Both the position numbers and the translations under genes were made by a program. This document shows positions 9,499 through 17,398 of a stretch of 64,000 nucleotides of DNA, in pieces; position 1 is the first letter of the stretch; every line of letters begins with the position of its first letter. The DNA is from Pseudoalteromonas luteoviolacea (GTDB taxonomy: Bacteria > Pseudomonadota > Gammaproteobacteria > Enterobacterales > Alteromonadaceae): NCBI RefSeq assembly GCF_001750165.1, contig NZ_CP015411.1:2260001-2324000 (forward strand). The letters run 5' to 3'. The notes under the pieces are model-generated. The model searched no databases. It worked only from the letters and a program-made list of their open reading frames with translations, and had not been told where the DNA came from.

Positions 9499-9565
9499 TA
9501 TATGGACTCCACCACATCTCACATACAGTGTAATGTGGTGTCGACCAAAACAAAGGAGTCCATAT
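9499..9565 (+). promoter_or_regulatory. nested inverted repeats in IS leader
   Basis: Between the left end and the transposase start, TATATGGACTCC (9499-9510) pairs with GGAGTCCATATA (9554-9565), and inside it CACCACAT pairs with ATGTGGTG. The right arm contains the Shine-Dalgarno GGAG of the transposase, so the folded leader could mask translation initiation. This is inference from base pairing only. Confidence 0.5.
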
Positions 9566-10579
9566 ATGAATAACCGTAACGTGATTGCACTCGATCTGGC
9601 AAAAAATATTATCCAAGTCGCAAAAGTCTCTAAACATGGCGAAATTGTTTTTAATAAAGCACAGTCTCCATCTAAAGTTCGCCAAATACTCGCTAACTCT
9701 TCCCCTAGCATTGTGGCAATGGAGGGATGTGGCAGCTTTCATTATTGGGGACGGGTTGCGCAATCCTATGGTCATGAAGTGAGAGGGATGTCTCCGAAAC
9801 ATGTTAAGCCTTATATAAGCAAACAAAAAACAGATGCCAATGATGCTATCGGGATTGCGATTGCTGCTATACAACCAAATATGTCCTTTTCTCCAGTAAA
9901 AAATATAGAACAGCAAATTCTCCAAACGCTCACTGTGAGTCGTAAATTTTTAGATAAACAGCTGACACAACTCGGTAATCATATTAGGGCCCTATTTTAT
10001 GAATATGGCATCACTATTCCTCGCTCCAAGAAAGCATTGAAAAGGGTTTTAACTGAGCGTAATGATTTACCAGAGGTATTATTGCCATTACTTAGTGTCT
10101 TAAAAGCTCAGTACCAGCACATAGAGCAATCCCTAAATGATGTCACTAAAAACCTAGAGCTGCTTGTTTCTCAAAATGAGCAATGCCAACGTGTTATTGC
10201 GCTTGAAGGTGTAGGTGTTTTAGGCGCAGCGGGGCTAATTGCCAGTTTGAGTCAAACGAAGCATTTTAAAAATGGACGATGTGCTTCAGTATATTTAGGC
10301 GTCACCCCAAAACAATTTAGCAGTGGCGGTAAAACTGTGATGCTGGGGATTGATAAATGTGCTGGAGATAAACAGCTAAAGTCCTGTTTATTTTTGGGGG
10401 CATTGTCATACATTTCTAATCTGCCGGAAAAGCCCAAGACATTGAAGCAGCAATGGCTGTTAAGGTTAGTTGCTCGTTCAGGTGTAAAGCGAGCTTGTAT
10501 TGCGCTGGTGAATAAAAATATCAGAACTGCTTGGGCAATGCTAAAACAAGGTACGAATTACCAACCCGCAATGATTTAA
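9566..10579 (+). CDS. IS110/IS1111-family transposase (DEDD recombinase)
   Basis: 337 aa. RuvC-like DEDD residues are visible: Asp in VIALDLAKN, Glu in AMEGCGS, Asp-Asp in KTDANDAIG. The C-terminal Transposase_20 domain includes LEGVGVLGAAGLIA and a helix-hairpin-helix-like segment, with the catalytic-serine region near SSGGKTVMLG. The ATG at 9566 has AAAGGAGTCC upstream; the open frame extends back to 9470 but that would cross the left end of the element. The gene appears intact. In this family the recombinase works with a structured RNA encoded in the element's noncoding end. Confidence 0.92.
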   Translation: MNNRNVIALDLAKNIIQVAKVSKHGEIVFNKAQSPSKVRQILANSSPSIVAMEGCGSFHYWGRVAQSYGHEVRGMSPKHVKPYISKQKTDANDAIGIAIAAIQPNMSFSPVKNIEQQILQTLTVSRKFLDKQLTQLGNHIRALFYEYGITIPRSKKALKRVLTERNDLPEVLLPLLSVLKAQYQHIEQSLNDVTKNLELLVSQNEQCQRVIALEGVGVLGAAGLIASLSQTKHFKNGRCASVYLGVTPKQFSSGGKTVMLGIDKCAGDKQLKSCLFLGALSYISNLPEKPKTLKQQWLLRLVARSGVKRACIALVNKNIRTAWAMLKQGTNYQPAMI

Positions 10580-10800
10580 AAAACATTTTAAAAAGAGTTC
10601 GACAACAATGTAATTAAAAGGTAAGACCAACCTTCTGAAAACCTGTCTGAACTTGAAGTGAGAATACACTAACGAAGCGTTTAGGACAGAAGGTGCGAAT
10701 AAATCAAAGGTTAGAGAGTAGCGCTCTCAAAAGAAACCGTATATACGCAAGCATCTTTAATTTTAAAAAACATGTTGTCAAACAAGTGGAGTCCATATAC
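10580..10800 (+). ncRNA. candidate bridge/seekRNA region of the IS
   Basis: In IS1111-group elements the noncoding right end after the transposase encodes the RNA that guides the recombinase to its target; in this element that segment is 221 bases long. It contains short imperfect inverted repeats (for example TTCGACAACAATG near 10599 against CATGTTGTCAAAC near 10771). The placement follows family knowledge; I cannot fold the RNA or define its ends. Confidence 0.45.
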
Positions 10801-10969
10801 AAGTTCAGGATGTCGAGATTAATCGAAAAGCGAATGCAAATAAAATGGCTGTAAAAGTAAGCTTTGAATGGGCCAAATAAATTAAAATTGATAGTAGAAA
10901 TATTGAAGTTTACAACAGAGTAGAAAATAGAGATTTAATAAAATGGGATATAAAGAAAAGAGAAAAATT
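10801..10969. other. intergenic flank between IS and tRNA array
   Basis: Begins with the inferred second half of the REP-like palindrome (AAGTTCAGGATGTCG) and continues into AT-rich sequence. Lies downstream of the minus-strand tRNA array, so its terminator should be here, but no clear hairpin with a U-run is visible. Confidence 0.4.
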
Positions 10970-11046
10970 TGGTACGACCGAGTGGATTCGAACCACCGAC
11001 CCCTACCATGTCAAGGTAGTGCTCTAACCAACTGAGCTACGGTCGT
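10970..11046 (-). tRNA. tRNA-Val(GAC), copy 4 in transcript order
   Basis: 77 nt with encoded CCA. 7-bp acceptor stem ACGACCG/CGGTCGT, D arm GCTCAGTTGGTTAGAGC, anticodon stem-loop CTACCTTGACATGGTAG with anticodon GAC, T loop TTCGAAT. Sequence type A: anticodon stem has a T-A pair at its second position. Confidence 0.97.
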
Positions 11047-11077
11047 ACTATAGATGTGTTACTTAACAAAGTTAAGT

Positions 11078-11154
11078 TGGTACGACCGAGTGGATTCGAA
11101 CCACCGACCCCCACCATGTCAAGGTGGTGCTCTAACCAACTGAGCTACGGTCGT
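11078..11154 (-). tRNA. tRNA-Val(GAC), copy 3 in transcript order
   Basis: Identical to the neighbouring copies except that the anticodon stem reads CCACCTTGACATGGTGG (type B, a C-G pair replacing T-A, compensatory). CCA encoded. 31-bp spacer to the next copy. Confidence 0.97.
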
Positions 11155-11185
11155 ACTATAGAGAGTTTCTTAATTTAGCTAAAGT

Positions 11186-11262
11186 TGGTACGACCGAGTG
11201 GATTCGAACCACCGACCCCTACCATGTCAAGGTAGTGCTCTAACCAACTGAGCTACGGTCGT
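11186..11262 (-). tRNA. tRNA-Val(GAC), copy 2 in transcript order
   Basis: Type A anticodon stem (CTACCTTGACATGGTAG), same as the copy at 10970. CCA encoded. Part of the same minus-strand transcript. Confidence 0.97.
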
Positions 11263-11298
11263 ATCATAAAAGTGTTTTATAACTTAACTAAATTAAGT

Positions 11299-11375
11299 TG
11301 GTACGACCGAGTGGATTCGAACCACCGACCCCCACCATGTCAAGGTGGTGCTCTAACCAACTGAGCTACGGTCGT
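11299..11375 (-). tRNA. tRNA-Val(GAC), copy 1 in transcript order
   Basis: Type B anticodon stem (CCACCTTGACATGGTGG), same as the copy at 11078. Nearest to the promoter at 11408-11436, so first in the transcript. Confidence 0.97.
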
Positions 11376-11407
11376 ACTATGTGCCGTGTTTCTTGGCAAC
11401 GGCGGCT

Positions 11408-11436
11408 AATATATAGTGCTCTGCGAAATGGATCAA
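11408..11436 (-). promoter_or_regulatory. sigma-70 promoter of the tRNA-Val array
   Basis: On the minus strand TTGATC (-35, 11436-11431), a 17-base spacer and TATATT (-10, 11413-11408), followed by the GC-rich discriminator AGCCGCCG typical of stringently controlled stable-RNA promoters. The predicted start is about 25 bases ahead of the first tRNA. Confidence 0.72.
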
Positions 11437-11476
11437 GTATCTTTGCTAAATTTTTGTTTGTCTGCGGTTTTTTCGA

Positions 11477-12463
11477 TCACAACGGATTAACTTTGCACAC
11501 TTTGTAGAAATTTTGCCACCAAAAAACATGTTCCTTCGCTGATTGTTTCAACTCTCCAAGTAAAGGTGTAATGACATTAGGGTAGTCGTGTTGACCAAAT
11601 TTATTCGAAAAAGCCGCAAAGTGAGGCTCGATATCATGTAAACGCTTAGCTAGCTGTGATTGGTAAGCTTGGATATCTTGAATATAAAATTTTTGAAAAA
11701 CGTTATTGAGCACCTTGGCGCGTTTCTTGTTTTTTCCAGCAGGACAGACCTTGTTATCTAAGTTTAAAGTGCTAAGCCATGCCGTAGTTGTTTGGTTCCA
11801 CTTAATCTGTGTTCTGGTACTGGTGATTAAGCTCTGAACATAATTATTGTTGTTGAGTTTCTCAAGTGCGGTAGTTAGTGTATCGCCCTTTGCAAGGCTA
11901 GGCTCTTGTAATGAATCTATCAAGCTGCTTAGTGTATTTAATGATTCTAATGCACGTATTTCACCTTGGCTGGTTTCGAGCTGGATTTCACTGAATGTCA
12001 AAGTAAAAAACTGAGTGAGCTCTTTTTCATGGGTAAATACGTAAGCGAGCATAGGGTAGAGCTGGGCAAGTTTTTCTTGCCTTGCCATGGTCAATGCCTG
12101 CCGCACATCATCTGGCGTTTTATCGTTATTAATACAGGCTTGGGCGAGTTGAATAAAGTTCAGACTATATTTAAATTGCTCACTGGGTTTGGCAAGTTTA
12201 CCTAACTGATTATTGTGGTTTGCGATGTGAGTGGATACTCGACAATGTCCTAATTTGGCAAGATCAATGACGGAAATCGTGTAACTGGACAGTGGTTTAT
12301 CAGTTGCTGAGTGTGGTAACACACTCAGCTTTTCTATTTGTAACCCGTCGGTATCAAAGACTTTACCTAAGCGCTCGGTATAAGTTTGATTGGTATCACT
12401 AGGCTTTGGCGAACACCCCAATAATATAGTGCTAAGTGCTAATAGCAGCAGTTTGCATTTCAA
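11477..12463 (-). CDS. DUF3080 family lipoprotein
   Basis: About 328 aa. Signal peptide with lipobox LLGC near residue 17, so probably an outer-membrane or periplasmic lipoprotein; the remainder is helical and resembles the DUF3080 family of Alteromonadales and Vibrionales. Function unknown. There is no ATG near the N-terminus: I chose the TTG at 12463 (tandem TTG TTG) because AGGAGA lies 7 bases upstream; the open frame reaches a TTG at 12481, but that would put the ribosome binding site inside the gene. The start overlaps the end of the MATE gene by 32 bases, so the two are co-transcribed. Confidence 0.78.
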   Translation of the reverse strand: MKCKLLLLALSTILLGCSPKPSDTNQTYTERLGKVFDTDGLQIEKLSVLPHSATDKPLSSYTISVIDLAKLGHCRVSTHIANHNNQLGKLAKPSEQFKYSLNFIQLAQACINNDKTPDDVRQALTMARQEKLAQLYPMLAYVFTHEKELTQFFTLTFSEIQLETSQGEIRALESLNTLSSLIDSLQEPSLAKGDTLTTALEKLNNNNYVQSLITSTRTQIKWNQTTTAWLSTLNLDNKVCPAGKNKKRAKVLNNVFQKFYIQDIQAYQSQLAKRLHDIEPHFAAFSNKFGQHDYPNVITPLLGELKQSAKEHVFWWQNFYKVCKVNPL

Positions 12464-13793
12464 CAAGTTTTCTCCTGACAAAATAAATTAGCAGCACTGC
12501 GGCTACTGAAAGTCCGACAATGATGCCTACCCAAAAGCCGGTGGGGCCCATTGCTGGCACAATATAATCTGTTTTGGCTAATACGTATCCGAGCGTAAAG
12601 CCGATTACCCAATAAGAGATAAACGTGACACCTGTTATTGGCTTTGTGTATCTTAGACCGCGTAAAACACCATTTGCCGATACTTGAAGTGCGTCTGGCA
12701 ATTGATAAATACACGCTAAAATAATGATACTGGAGGCAAGCATTGCAACTTCTTTATCTTGTGTGTATAACCAGCTTATATCATATCTCACTAAATAGGT
12801 TGTCAGTGCGACAATCGCTGCAACGCCTACCGCTAAGATAAAGCTCGTGAACGTGGCATTGACAAGTTTCTCAATGTTATTTTGGCCGCTAATATTACCT
12901 ATTCGGATCCCTATAGCCATAGACAAGCTCAGTGGTAGCATAAACAAAATCATAGTTACACTTGCTGCAACTTGGTGACCAGATACCGCTACAGCGCCTA
13001 AGTCGGCAATAAAAAGTGGGATACACGCAAATAGTGTAACCTCGAAAAAAGTTGCAAACGAGATAGGTAATCCAAGCTTGGTTATCTGTAAAATAGTGTC
13101 TTTATGTGGTCGCATAAAGTTACTAATCAGCCATTTTCCTTTGAGCTCTTTACTTTTCAAACTGTAGCATATCTGTGCAATAGCCATTGTCCATATTACG
13201 ATGCTGGTGGCGACACCACAGCCGGCTCCTCCAAGCGCTGGCATGCCGAGCTTCCCGTAAATGAAGATGTAGTTGGCGACCACATTGATCCCTAGCCCAA
13301 GTAAACCGATATAAAAAGCCACTTTTGTGTTTCCCATGCCTTCGGTTACATTTCGATACACTGAGAAGATTAAAAAAGCGACCAGACCATATTTAACATA
13401 ATCGATATAATCTTGCGCCATGCCTGCAATTTCAGGACTAGTGCCAGTACTGGCAAATAAGTAGGGGGTGAAATAGCTTGCGATAAAGCCAATTGAAGAA
13501 AGCATCACAGCTAAATATAAACCTTGCTGAAAATAGCGTTTTATACTGTCTTGGTCATTTGCACCTACACTATGGGCAACCATACTCGTCAGCGCTAAAA
13601 GAATTGACTGTAAAGAAAACATTAGTGGATGCAACGCGCCAGTTGCAATGGAGAGAGCAGCTAAATCGTTTGGGCTGACTTGTCCTGCCATCATGGTGTC
13701 TACAACTGACATCATGACAAGGGTGACTTGCGCTAACAGAACAGGCGTTGCCAGTCTTATTAATTTTTTGGCTTCCCAGAGTTCAAACTTCAT
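12432..13793 (-). CDS. norM: MATE family multidrug efflux pump (NorM/MdtK type)
   Basis: 453 aa, 12 hydrophobic segments, the family's normal length (MdtK of E. coli has 457). Cation-coupled exporter of drugs and dyes. N-terminal LIRLATPVLLAQVTLVMMSVVDTMMAG is typical (TPVLLAQ, DTMMAG). I prefer ATG 13793 to the upstream TTG at 13808. Divergent from ribE; the same norM/ribE neighbourhood exists in E. coli (mdtK/ribC) and other gammaproteobacteria, which supports the orthology. Downstream it overlaps the DUF3080 gene. Confidence 0.88.
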   Translation of the reverse strand: MKFELWEAKKLIRLATPVLLAQVTLVMMSVVDTMMAGQVSPNDLAALSIATGALHPLMFSLQSILLALTSMVAHSVGANDQDSIKRYFQQGLYLAVMLSSIGFIASYFTPYLFASTGTSPEIAGMAQDYIDYVKYGLVAFLIFSVYRNVTEGMGNTKVAFYIGLLGLGINVVANYIFIYGKLGMPALGGAGCGVATSIVIWTMAIAQICYSLKSKELKGKWLISNFMRPHKDTILQITKLGLPISFATFFEVTLFACIPLFIADLGAVAVSGHQVAASVTMILFMLPLSLSMAIGIRIGNISGQNNIEKLVNATFTSFILAVGVAAIVALTTYLVRYDISWLYTQDKEVAMLASSIIILACIYQLPDALQVSANGVLRGLRYTKPITGVTFISYWVIGFTLGYVLAKTDYIVPAMGPTGFWVGIIVGLSVAAVLLIYFVRRKLVEMQTAAIST

Positions 13794-13931
13794 CTTAAAA
13801 CTCAGCAAATTTTAAAAAATGTATTCTATTGAAGTTTGTTATTTTTATCTACGAAATAAGTGTGTAAATCTGTTTCCGAGTGGGATTACCTTCAGGTAGA
13901 ATAGCGGCATTATTTTTACCTCGGAAAAAAC

Positions 13932-14573
13932 ATGTTTACGGGAATTGTTCAAACTCAGGCATCAGTGGTTAGTGCTTTATTAAATGATGGCGTTATGCGC
14001 TTGGTATTATCCGTTGGCAATGAGCATTTGCAGCAGCTAACAATTGGTGCCAGTATCGCCGTGAACGGGTGTTGTTTGACTGTTGTGCATTTTGAGGCCA
14101 GTCATTCAGATGTCGTCGGCCAAGTCAGTTTTGATGTGATTGATGAGTCATTAAAGCTGACTAATTTGGGCCAGCTTAGATGTGGTGACAAAGTAAACTT
14201 TGAGCGCTCAGTTACTTTTGGCACTGAACTTGGTGGGCACATTGTATCAGGTCATATCCACGATATGGCGACTGTAGAGAGTGTGATCAAAACAGCTGAC
14301 AACGTTAAGATCAAATTGTTATTAGATGCAGCTTGGGCAAAATACGTGTTTTATAAAGGCTTTATCTCAGTAAACGGCGCAAGTCTGACTGTAGGAGAAG
14401 TAGACGAGGATGGTTTCTGGCTACACTTAATTCCAGAGACACTGTCTATTACTAACATTGGGCAGACAAAACGAGGTGATAGGCTCAACATTGAAGTCGA
14501 CCAGCAAACTTACACCATCGTCAACACTGTTGAGCATTATTTACGTAAAAACACCTTAAGCCCTATGGGCTAA
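13932..14573 (+). CDS. ribE: riboflavin synthase alpha chain
   Basis: Dismutation of two 6,7-dimethyl-8-ribityllumazine molecules to riboflavin. 213 aa. Two lumazine-binding repeats: MFTGIV start with NGCCLTV in the first, and VNGASLTV in the second. Divergent from norM across 138 bases; a plausible -10 (TAGAAT) lies near 13895. No FMN riboswitch seen in front of it. Its last codons overlap the convergent CPXCG gene by four bases. Confidence 0.96.
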   Translation: MFTGIVQTQASVVSALLNDGVMRLVLSVGNEHLQQLTIGASIAVNGCCLTVVHFEASHSDVVGQVSFDVIDESLKLTNLGQLRCGDKVNFERSVTFGTELGGHIVSGHIHDMATVESVIKTADNVKIKLLLDAAWAKYVFYKGFISVNGASLTVGEVDEDGFWLHLIPETLSITNIGQTKRGDRLNIEVDQQTYTIVNTVEHYLRKNTLSPMG

Positions 14574-14773
14574 AAAATTTGTTCGTCGTCACTGTCGATG
14601 CGTAATTCCAATTTGTTGATTGCTTCGTCTATGTGCATGTTCAAATGAATAGGGTTGCAACATGCGGCGCAATCTTCATAGAAATCCTGATCGCCCTCAC
14701 TGATGTCTAAATCTACAAATATGTGATGACCACAGTGGGGGCAGCTGATCCGTTGGTTATACAGCTGTTTCAT
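14570..14773 (-). CDS. CPXCG-motif cysteine-rich (zinc-ribbon) protein
   Basis: 67 aa. CPHCGHHIFVD at residues 11-21 and CAACCNPI near residue 35-42 make a four-cysteine zinc ribbon of the CPXCG family (PF14255). Acidic C-terminus (RIDSDDEQIF). Function unknown; small orthologues are common in gammaproteobacteria. Convergent with ribE, ends overlapping by four bases. Confidence 0.85.
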   Translation of the reverse strand: MKQLYNQRISCPHCGHHIFVDLDISEGDQDFYEDCAACCNPIHLNMHIDEAINKLELRIDSDDEQIF

Positions 14774-14849
14774 AATATGGCTCCAACAACCGTCTTAAAC
14801 TCCTTTACTTACTATAGCAGTTTTTGCAATTATTACCGCACCATGACAG

Positions 14850-15704
14850 CTATTTCAGGATCTGTTCGATCTGTTGTTTGGACTGAATGACATAATCGCC
14901 AGCAAAGACATTGGCATGGCAGAGTAAACTATACAATTGATAAATTGACTTACGCTGCTGATAGCCTTTTTCTATTTCATAGACTTCGTTATAGCCTGTG
15001 TAAAATGCTTCTGGTAATTGGGCAAAGAGTTCGCTATTAGCTAGATCAACCTCTCTATCACCGTAGTAACAAGCAGGGCAATATACGCTCGGTTTATCGT
15101 TTGAAAAGGCAATGTTACCTCGCCAAAAAAAGCCATGTAACAGGGAAGGCTGCACTGGGTGGTTCACTAAAGGTTTGATATACTCGACAAAATCATCAAT
15201 TTCGACAAGTACAATGCTCTTTTCTTGCAATAATTGCAATTGCCATGCAATTCGTTCTTCTGCAAAAAACACAGACCATTTTTTATGCCATTGATTTGGT
15301 TGAGCAAGGCCTAAAAAATAATTGTCTTGTTCGAAGCCAAACATTTCCTGTTCATGCCGATTATGCATCTTTGCGAGTGTTTTACCACATAAATACCAGT
15401 CTTCTTTGTCTAGTTGAGAAGGCAGCCACTCATACACACTAAAGCAGTATTCAAGGCTTGACCCTATGGTAATTGGGTCTGCAACTAAGAAATCACTGTC
15501 TCGTGTGAGTAAAGCATGATTATCTGCTTCACATTCGTATCGTTCAAGTGCACTGATATGATCAACTTTGACTAAAAAACGGTGCTTATCATTTTCTATT
15601 TGGTAGTTTTTGGATTTATGGTTGCTCGGCAGTTGTGTTTTTCGAGTAAATTCAAACTTGTCATGAATCGCTTCACTGATGTACTGGTTTACTAGGTTCC
15701 ACAT
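14850..15704 (-). CDS. fructosamine-3-kinase homologue lacking catalytic Asp residues
   Basis: 284 aa, full family length (FN3K/YniA, about 286). The family phosphorylates ketosamines, repairing glycated proteins, using an aminoglycoside-phosphotransferase-like fold. Recognisable regions include VKVDH (ATP-binding Lys), a SVYEWLPS segment, and PACYYGDREVDLANSELF. The catalytic loop HGDLWSGN of the family is HGFFWRGN here (His190, Phe192), and the metal-binding Asp of DPACYWGDRE is Cys209. The flanking sequence is well conserved and the frame is open, so this looks like a pseudokinase, not a broken gene. Weak ribosome binding site; monocistronic. Confidence 0.82.
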   Translation of the reverse strand: MWNLVNQYISEAIHDKFEFTRKTQLPSNHKSKNYQIENDKHRFLVKVDHISALERYECEADNHALLTRDSDFLVADPITIGSSLEYCFSVYEWLPSQLDKEDWYLCGKTLAKMHNRHEQEMFGFEQDNYFLGLAQPNQWHKKWSVFFAEERIAWQLQLLQEKSIVLVEIDDFVEYIKPLVNHPVQPSLLHGFFWRGNIAFSNDKPSVYCPACYYGDREVDLANSELFAQLPEAFYTGYNEVYEIEKGYQQRKSIYQLYSLLCHANVFAGDYVIQSKQQIEQILK

Positions 15705-15812
15705 AGTTAGCCCGATGGCGTGTGAGCACTTTATCTAACTATGAACGATTTTTGCTATAACACAAATACTTGAGTGCAAATTTAAATCGAATAGAATAGC
15801 CAAAGTTTTGAA

Positions 15813-16523
15813 ATGTTTTGGATGTTTACATTGAATAAAAGTGCTTTAACAAATCTAATTGCAGCTATTTTAGTCGCAGTAGGATACGGCTCAGGCAATG
15901 ACTTGGTCTTTACAATGGGGCTATTTGCCTTATCTGGTGCTGTCACCAACTGGCTTGCAGTGCATATGCTATTTGAAAAAGTCCCTGGTTTATATGGTTC
16001 AGGTGTGATTACCGTTAAATTCAAAGAGTTTAAAATTGCGATTAAAGATCTGATTTTAGGAGAGTTCTTTAATCAAGATAAATTGAAAAGCTTTGCAGAA
16101 AAGAATCAGATTGATATAGATTTAAACCCTGTTATTGAGCATGCAGATCTGTCTATTGCATTCAATAAGTTAGTGCAAGTTATTGAAGGTTCTCAATTCG
16201 GGGCCATGCTTGCTATGGTCGGAGGAAAAGAAGCCATTGAACCTATGCGAGATACTTTTACTGAGAAAATGAAAGAAGCTTTAACGGAAATGAGTGAGCA
16301 ACCTGAGTTTAAAGAAAAAATTTCAGGTGTGCTAACTAATGGGCAATCATTGGATTCAATTCGCAAGGCCATCGAACATGCTGTTGATGAAAGATTAAAC
16401 GAGCTAACACCTGTGATGGTAAAGAATATTGTTCAAAATATGATACAAACCCACTTAGGGTGGTTGGTTGTTTGGGGCGGTGTATTTGGTGGTGTGTTTG
16501 GTATATTGGCAAGTGTTTTATAA
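15813..16523 (+). CDS. DUF445 family membrane protein
   Basis: 236 aa. Hydrophobic N-terminus (about residues 10-50, with the GAVTNWLAVHMLFE motif characteristic of DUF445), a charged helical middle, and a C-terminal membrane segment (HLGWLVVWGGVFGGVFGIL). Function unknown. The start is uncertain: ATG at 15813 and at 15822 are both in frame and neither has a strong ribosome binding site. Probably monocistronic; followed by an 11-bp hairpin. Confidence 0.8.
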   Translation: MFWMFTLNKSALTNLIAAILVAVGYGSGNDLVFTMGLFALSGAVTNWLAVHMLFEKVPGLYGSGVITVKFKEFKIAIKDLILGEFFNQDKLKSFAEKNQIDIDLNPVIEHADLSIAFNKLVQVIEGSQFGAMLAMVGGKEAIEPMRDTFTEKMKEALTEMSEQPEFKEKISGVLTNGQSLDSIRKAIEHAVDERLNELTPVMVKNIVQNMIQTHLGWLVVWGGVFGGVFGILASVL

Positions 16524-16533
16524 GTCTTGCAAT

Positions 16534-16567
16534 ATGGTGTGCATTTTTAAGAATTGATGCACACCAT
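16534..16567. terminator. hairpin between convergent genes
   Basis: Perfect 11-bp stem ATGGTGTGCAT (16534-16544) with ATGCACACCAT (16557-16567), 12-base loop. It lacks a long T-run after the stem but lies exactly between two convergent stops. Confidence 0.6.
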
Positions 16568-16578
16568 GCCACTTAGCA

Positions 16579-16926
16579 TTATTTAGAACCTGTTAAGACT
16601 GCTGGTAACGAGGTTTCTGTTTTAGCAATATCTTTGATTGATGTTTTGGTTTCTAAATCTATTTTCATAAATTTGGCTGTACGAGTCAGGCTATAAACCT
16701 GTGCAAACTCGTCTAAACTCATATCGTTACACTCTAGTTTATTGGCTATGCGTGGTTTGGCTGTGTGCTGGCCTCGCAATGCTTTTAGCATCACATGAGG
16801 GCGATCAGAGGCAAACGCCATACATAGTTTAGTAGCGTGGCTGTTATCAGCTGCGACAAACTCCACAGCATGTGCATTAGACATAGATACCAGCGCAGTT
16901 AGTGTAGCAATCATTAGTACTTTCAT
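16579..16926 (-). CDS. small secreted protein, DUF3718-like
   Basis: 115 aa with a signal peptide (cleavage after AHA near residue 20). Two cysteines (LCMAFASDRP and KLECNDMS) and the pattern of a short repeat of Leu/Arg between them recall the DUF3718 family of Alteromonadales. No known function. Ribosome binding site GGAG 8 bases before ATG. Convergent with the DUF445 gene. Confidence 0.65.
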   Translation of the reverse strand: MKVLMIATLTALVSMSNAHAVEFVAADNSHATKLCMAFASDRPHVMLKALRGQHTAKPRIANKLECNDMSLDEFAQVYSLTRTAKFMKIDLETKTSIKDIAKTETSLPAVLTGSK

Positions 16927-17398
16927 CTTTGTTCTCCAAGCAGGTCGTTAAGTGCGATTCCTTTTCAGTATTGGCCTCAATTAGATAAATTGCTGTAAGG
17001 GAAGATTGTACGAATGTAAGGAATTATGTATTTGTATTCTTGCAACTATAAGTCTATCTATCTTAAGTGAAAATATATCTCATAGTTGTTTCGTAATGCT
17101 TAAAAAAAATTTTCGATAAAACTTGATTAACAGTTCAATAGCGCTACGTTTCAAAGCTTTTAGCGTCTTTTTCTAGTTCTATTAAAACCTATTTCAAAAG
17201 TATGTATAAGTGTGTGTAAGTGTGTCTGAAATTTAATCCCCGTTGGTACAAATGTGCCTGAATGTCATACAGTATTGCAATTTCTCACGTAATTTATCGT
17301 AATTTATGGCATTTTGAGGTTTTTACATCGAAATTTTTGTGAAATTTCGCTACAGTCTGTTTGATAACTACAGTCACAAAAACTACAGAGATGAAAAT
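16927..17398. other. intergenic region
   Basis: About 470 bases between divergent genes, AT-rich. It must hold the promoters of the DUF3718-like gene and the amidohydrolase operon; I cannot pinpoint them. No further feature seen. Confidence 0.4.

Larger units (their letters stand above)
9497..10800 (+). mobile_element. IS110-family (IS1111 group) insertion sequence
   Basis: About 1304 bp. A 14-bp inverted repeat TATATGGACTCCAC (9499-9512) matches GTGGAGTCCATATA (10786-10799), a few bases in from the inferred ends; subterminal inverted repeats are the mark of the IS1111 group. Left flank ends CCCAGAGC (9489-9496) and right flank begins AAGTTCAGGATG (10801); joined, they resemble the intact CCCGGAGC-AAGTCCGGGACG palindrome of the nearby repeat, so the element seems to lie in the palindrome centre. 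No target duplication visible, as expected for this family. Exact ends are inferred from that comparison. Confidence 0.82.

Noticed and set aside
9443..9925. 160-aa minus-strand ORF across the IS leader and transposase
   Set aside because: Antisense shadow of the transposase, no ribosome binding site.
11298..11507. ORF of 69 codons overlapping tRNA-Val
   Set aside because: Reads antisense through a tRNA gene; such frames are a well-known artefact.
13809..13931. FMN riboswitch in front of ribE
   Set aside because: The 120-base intergenic region has no RFN-element conserved motifs; too short and AT-rich.
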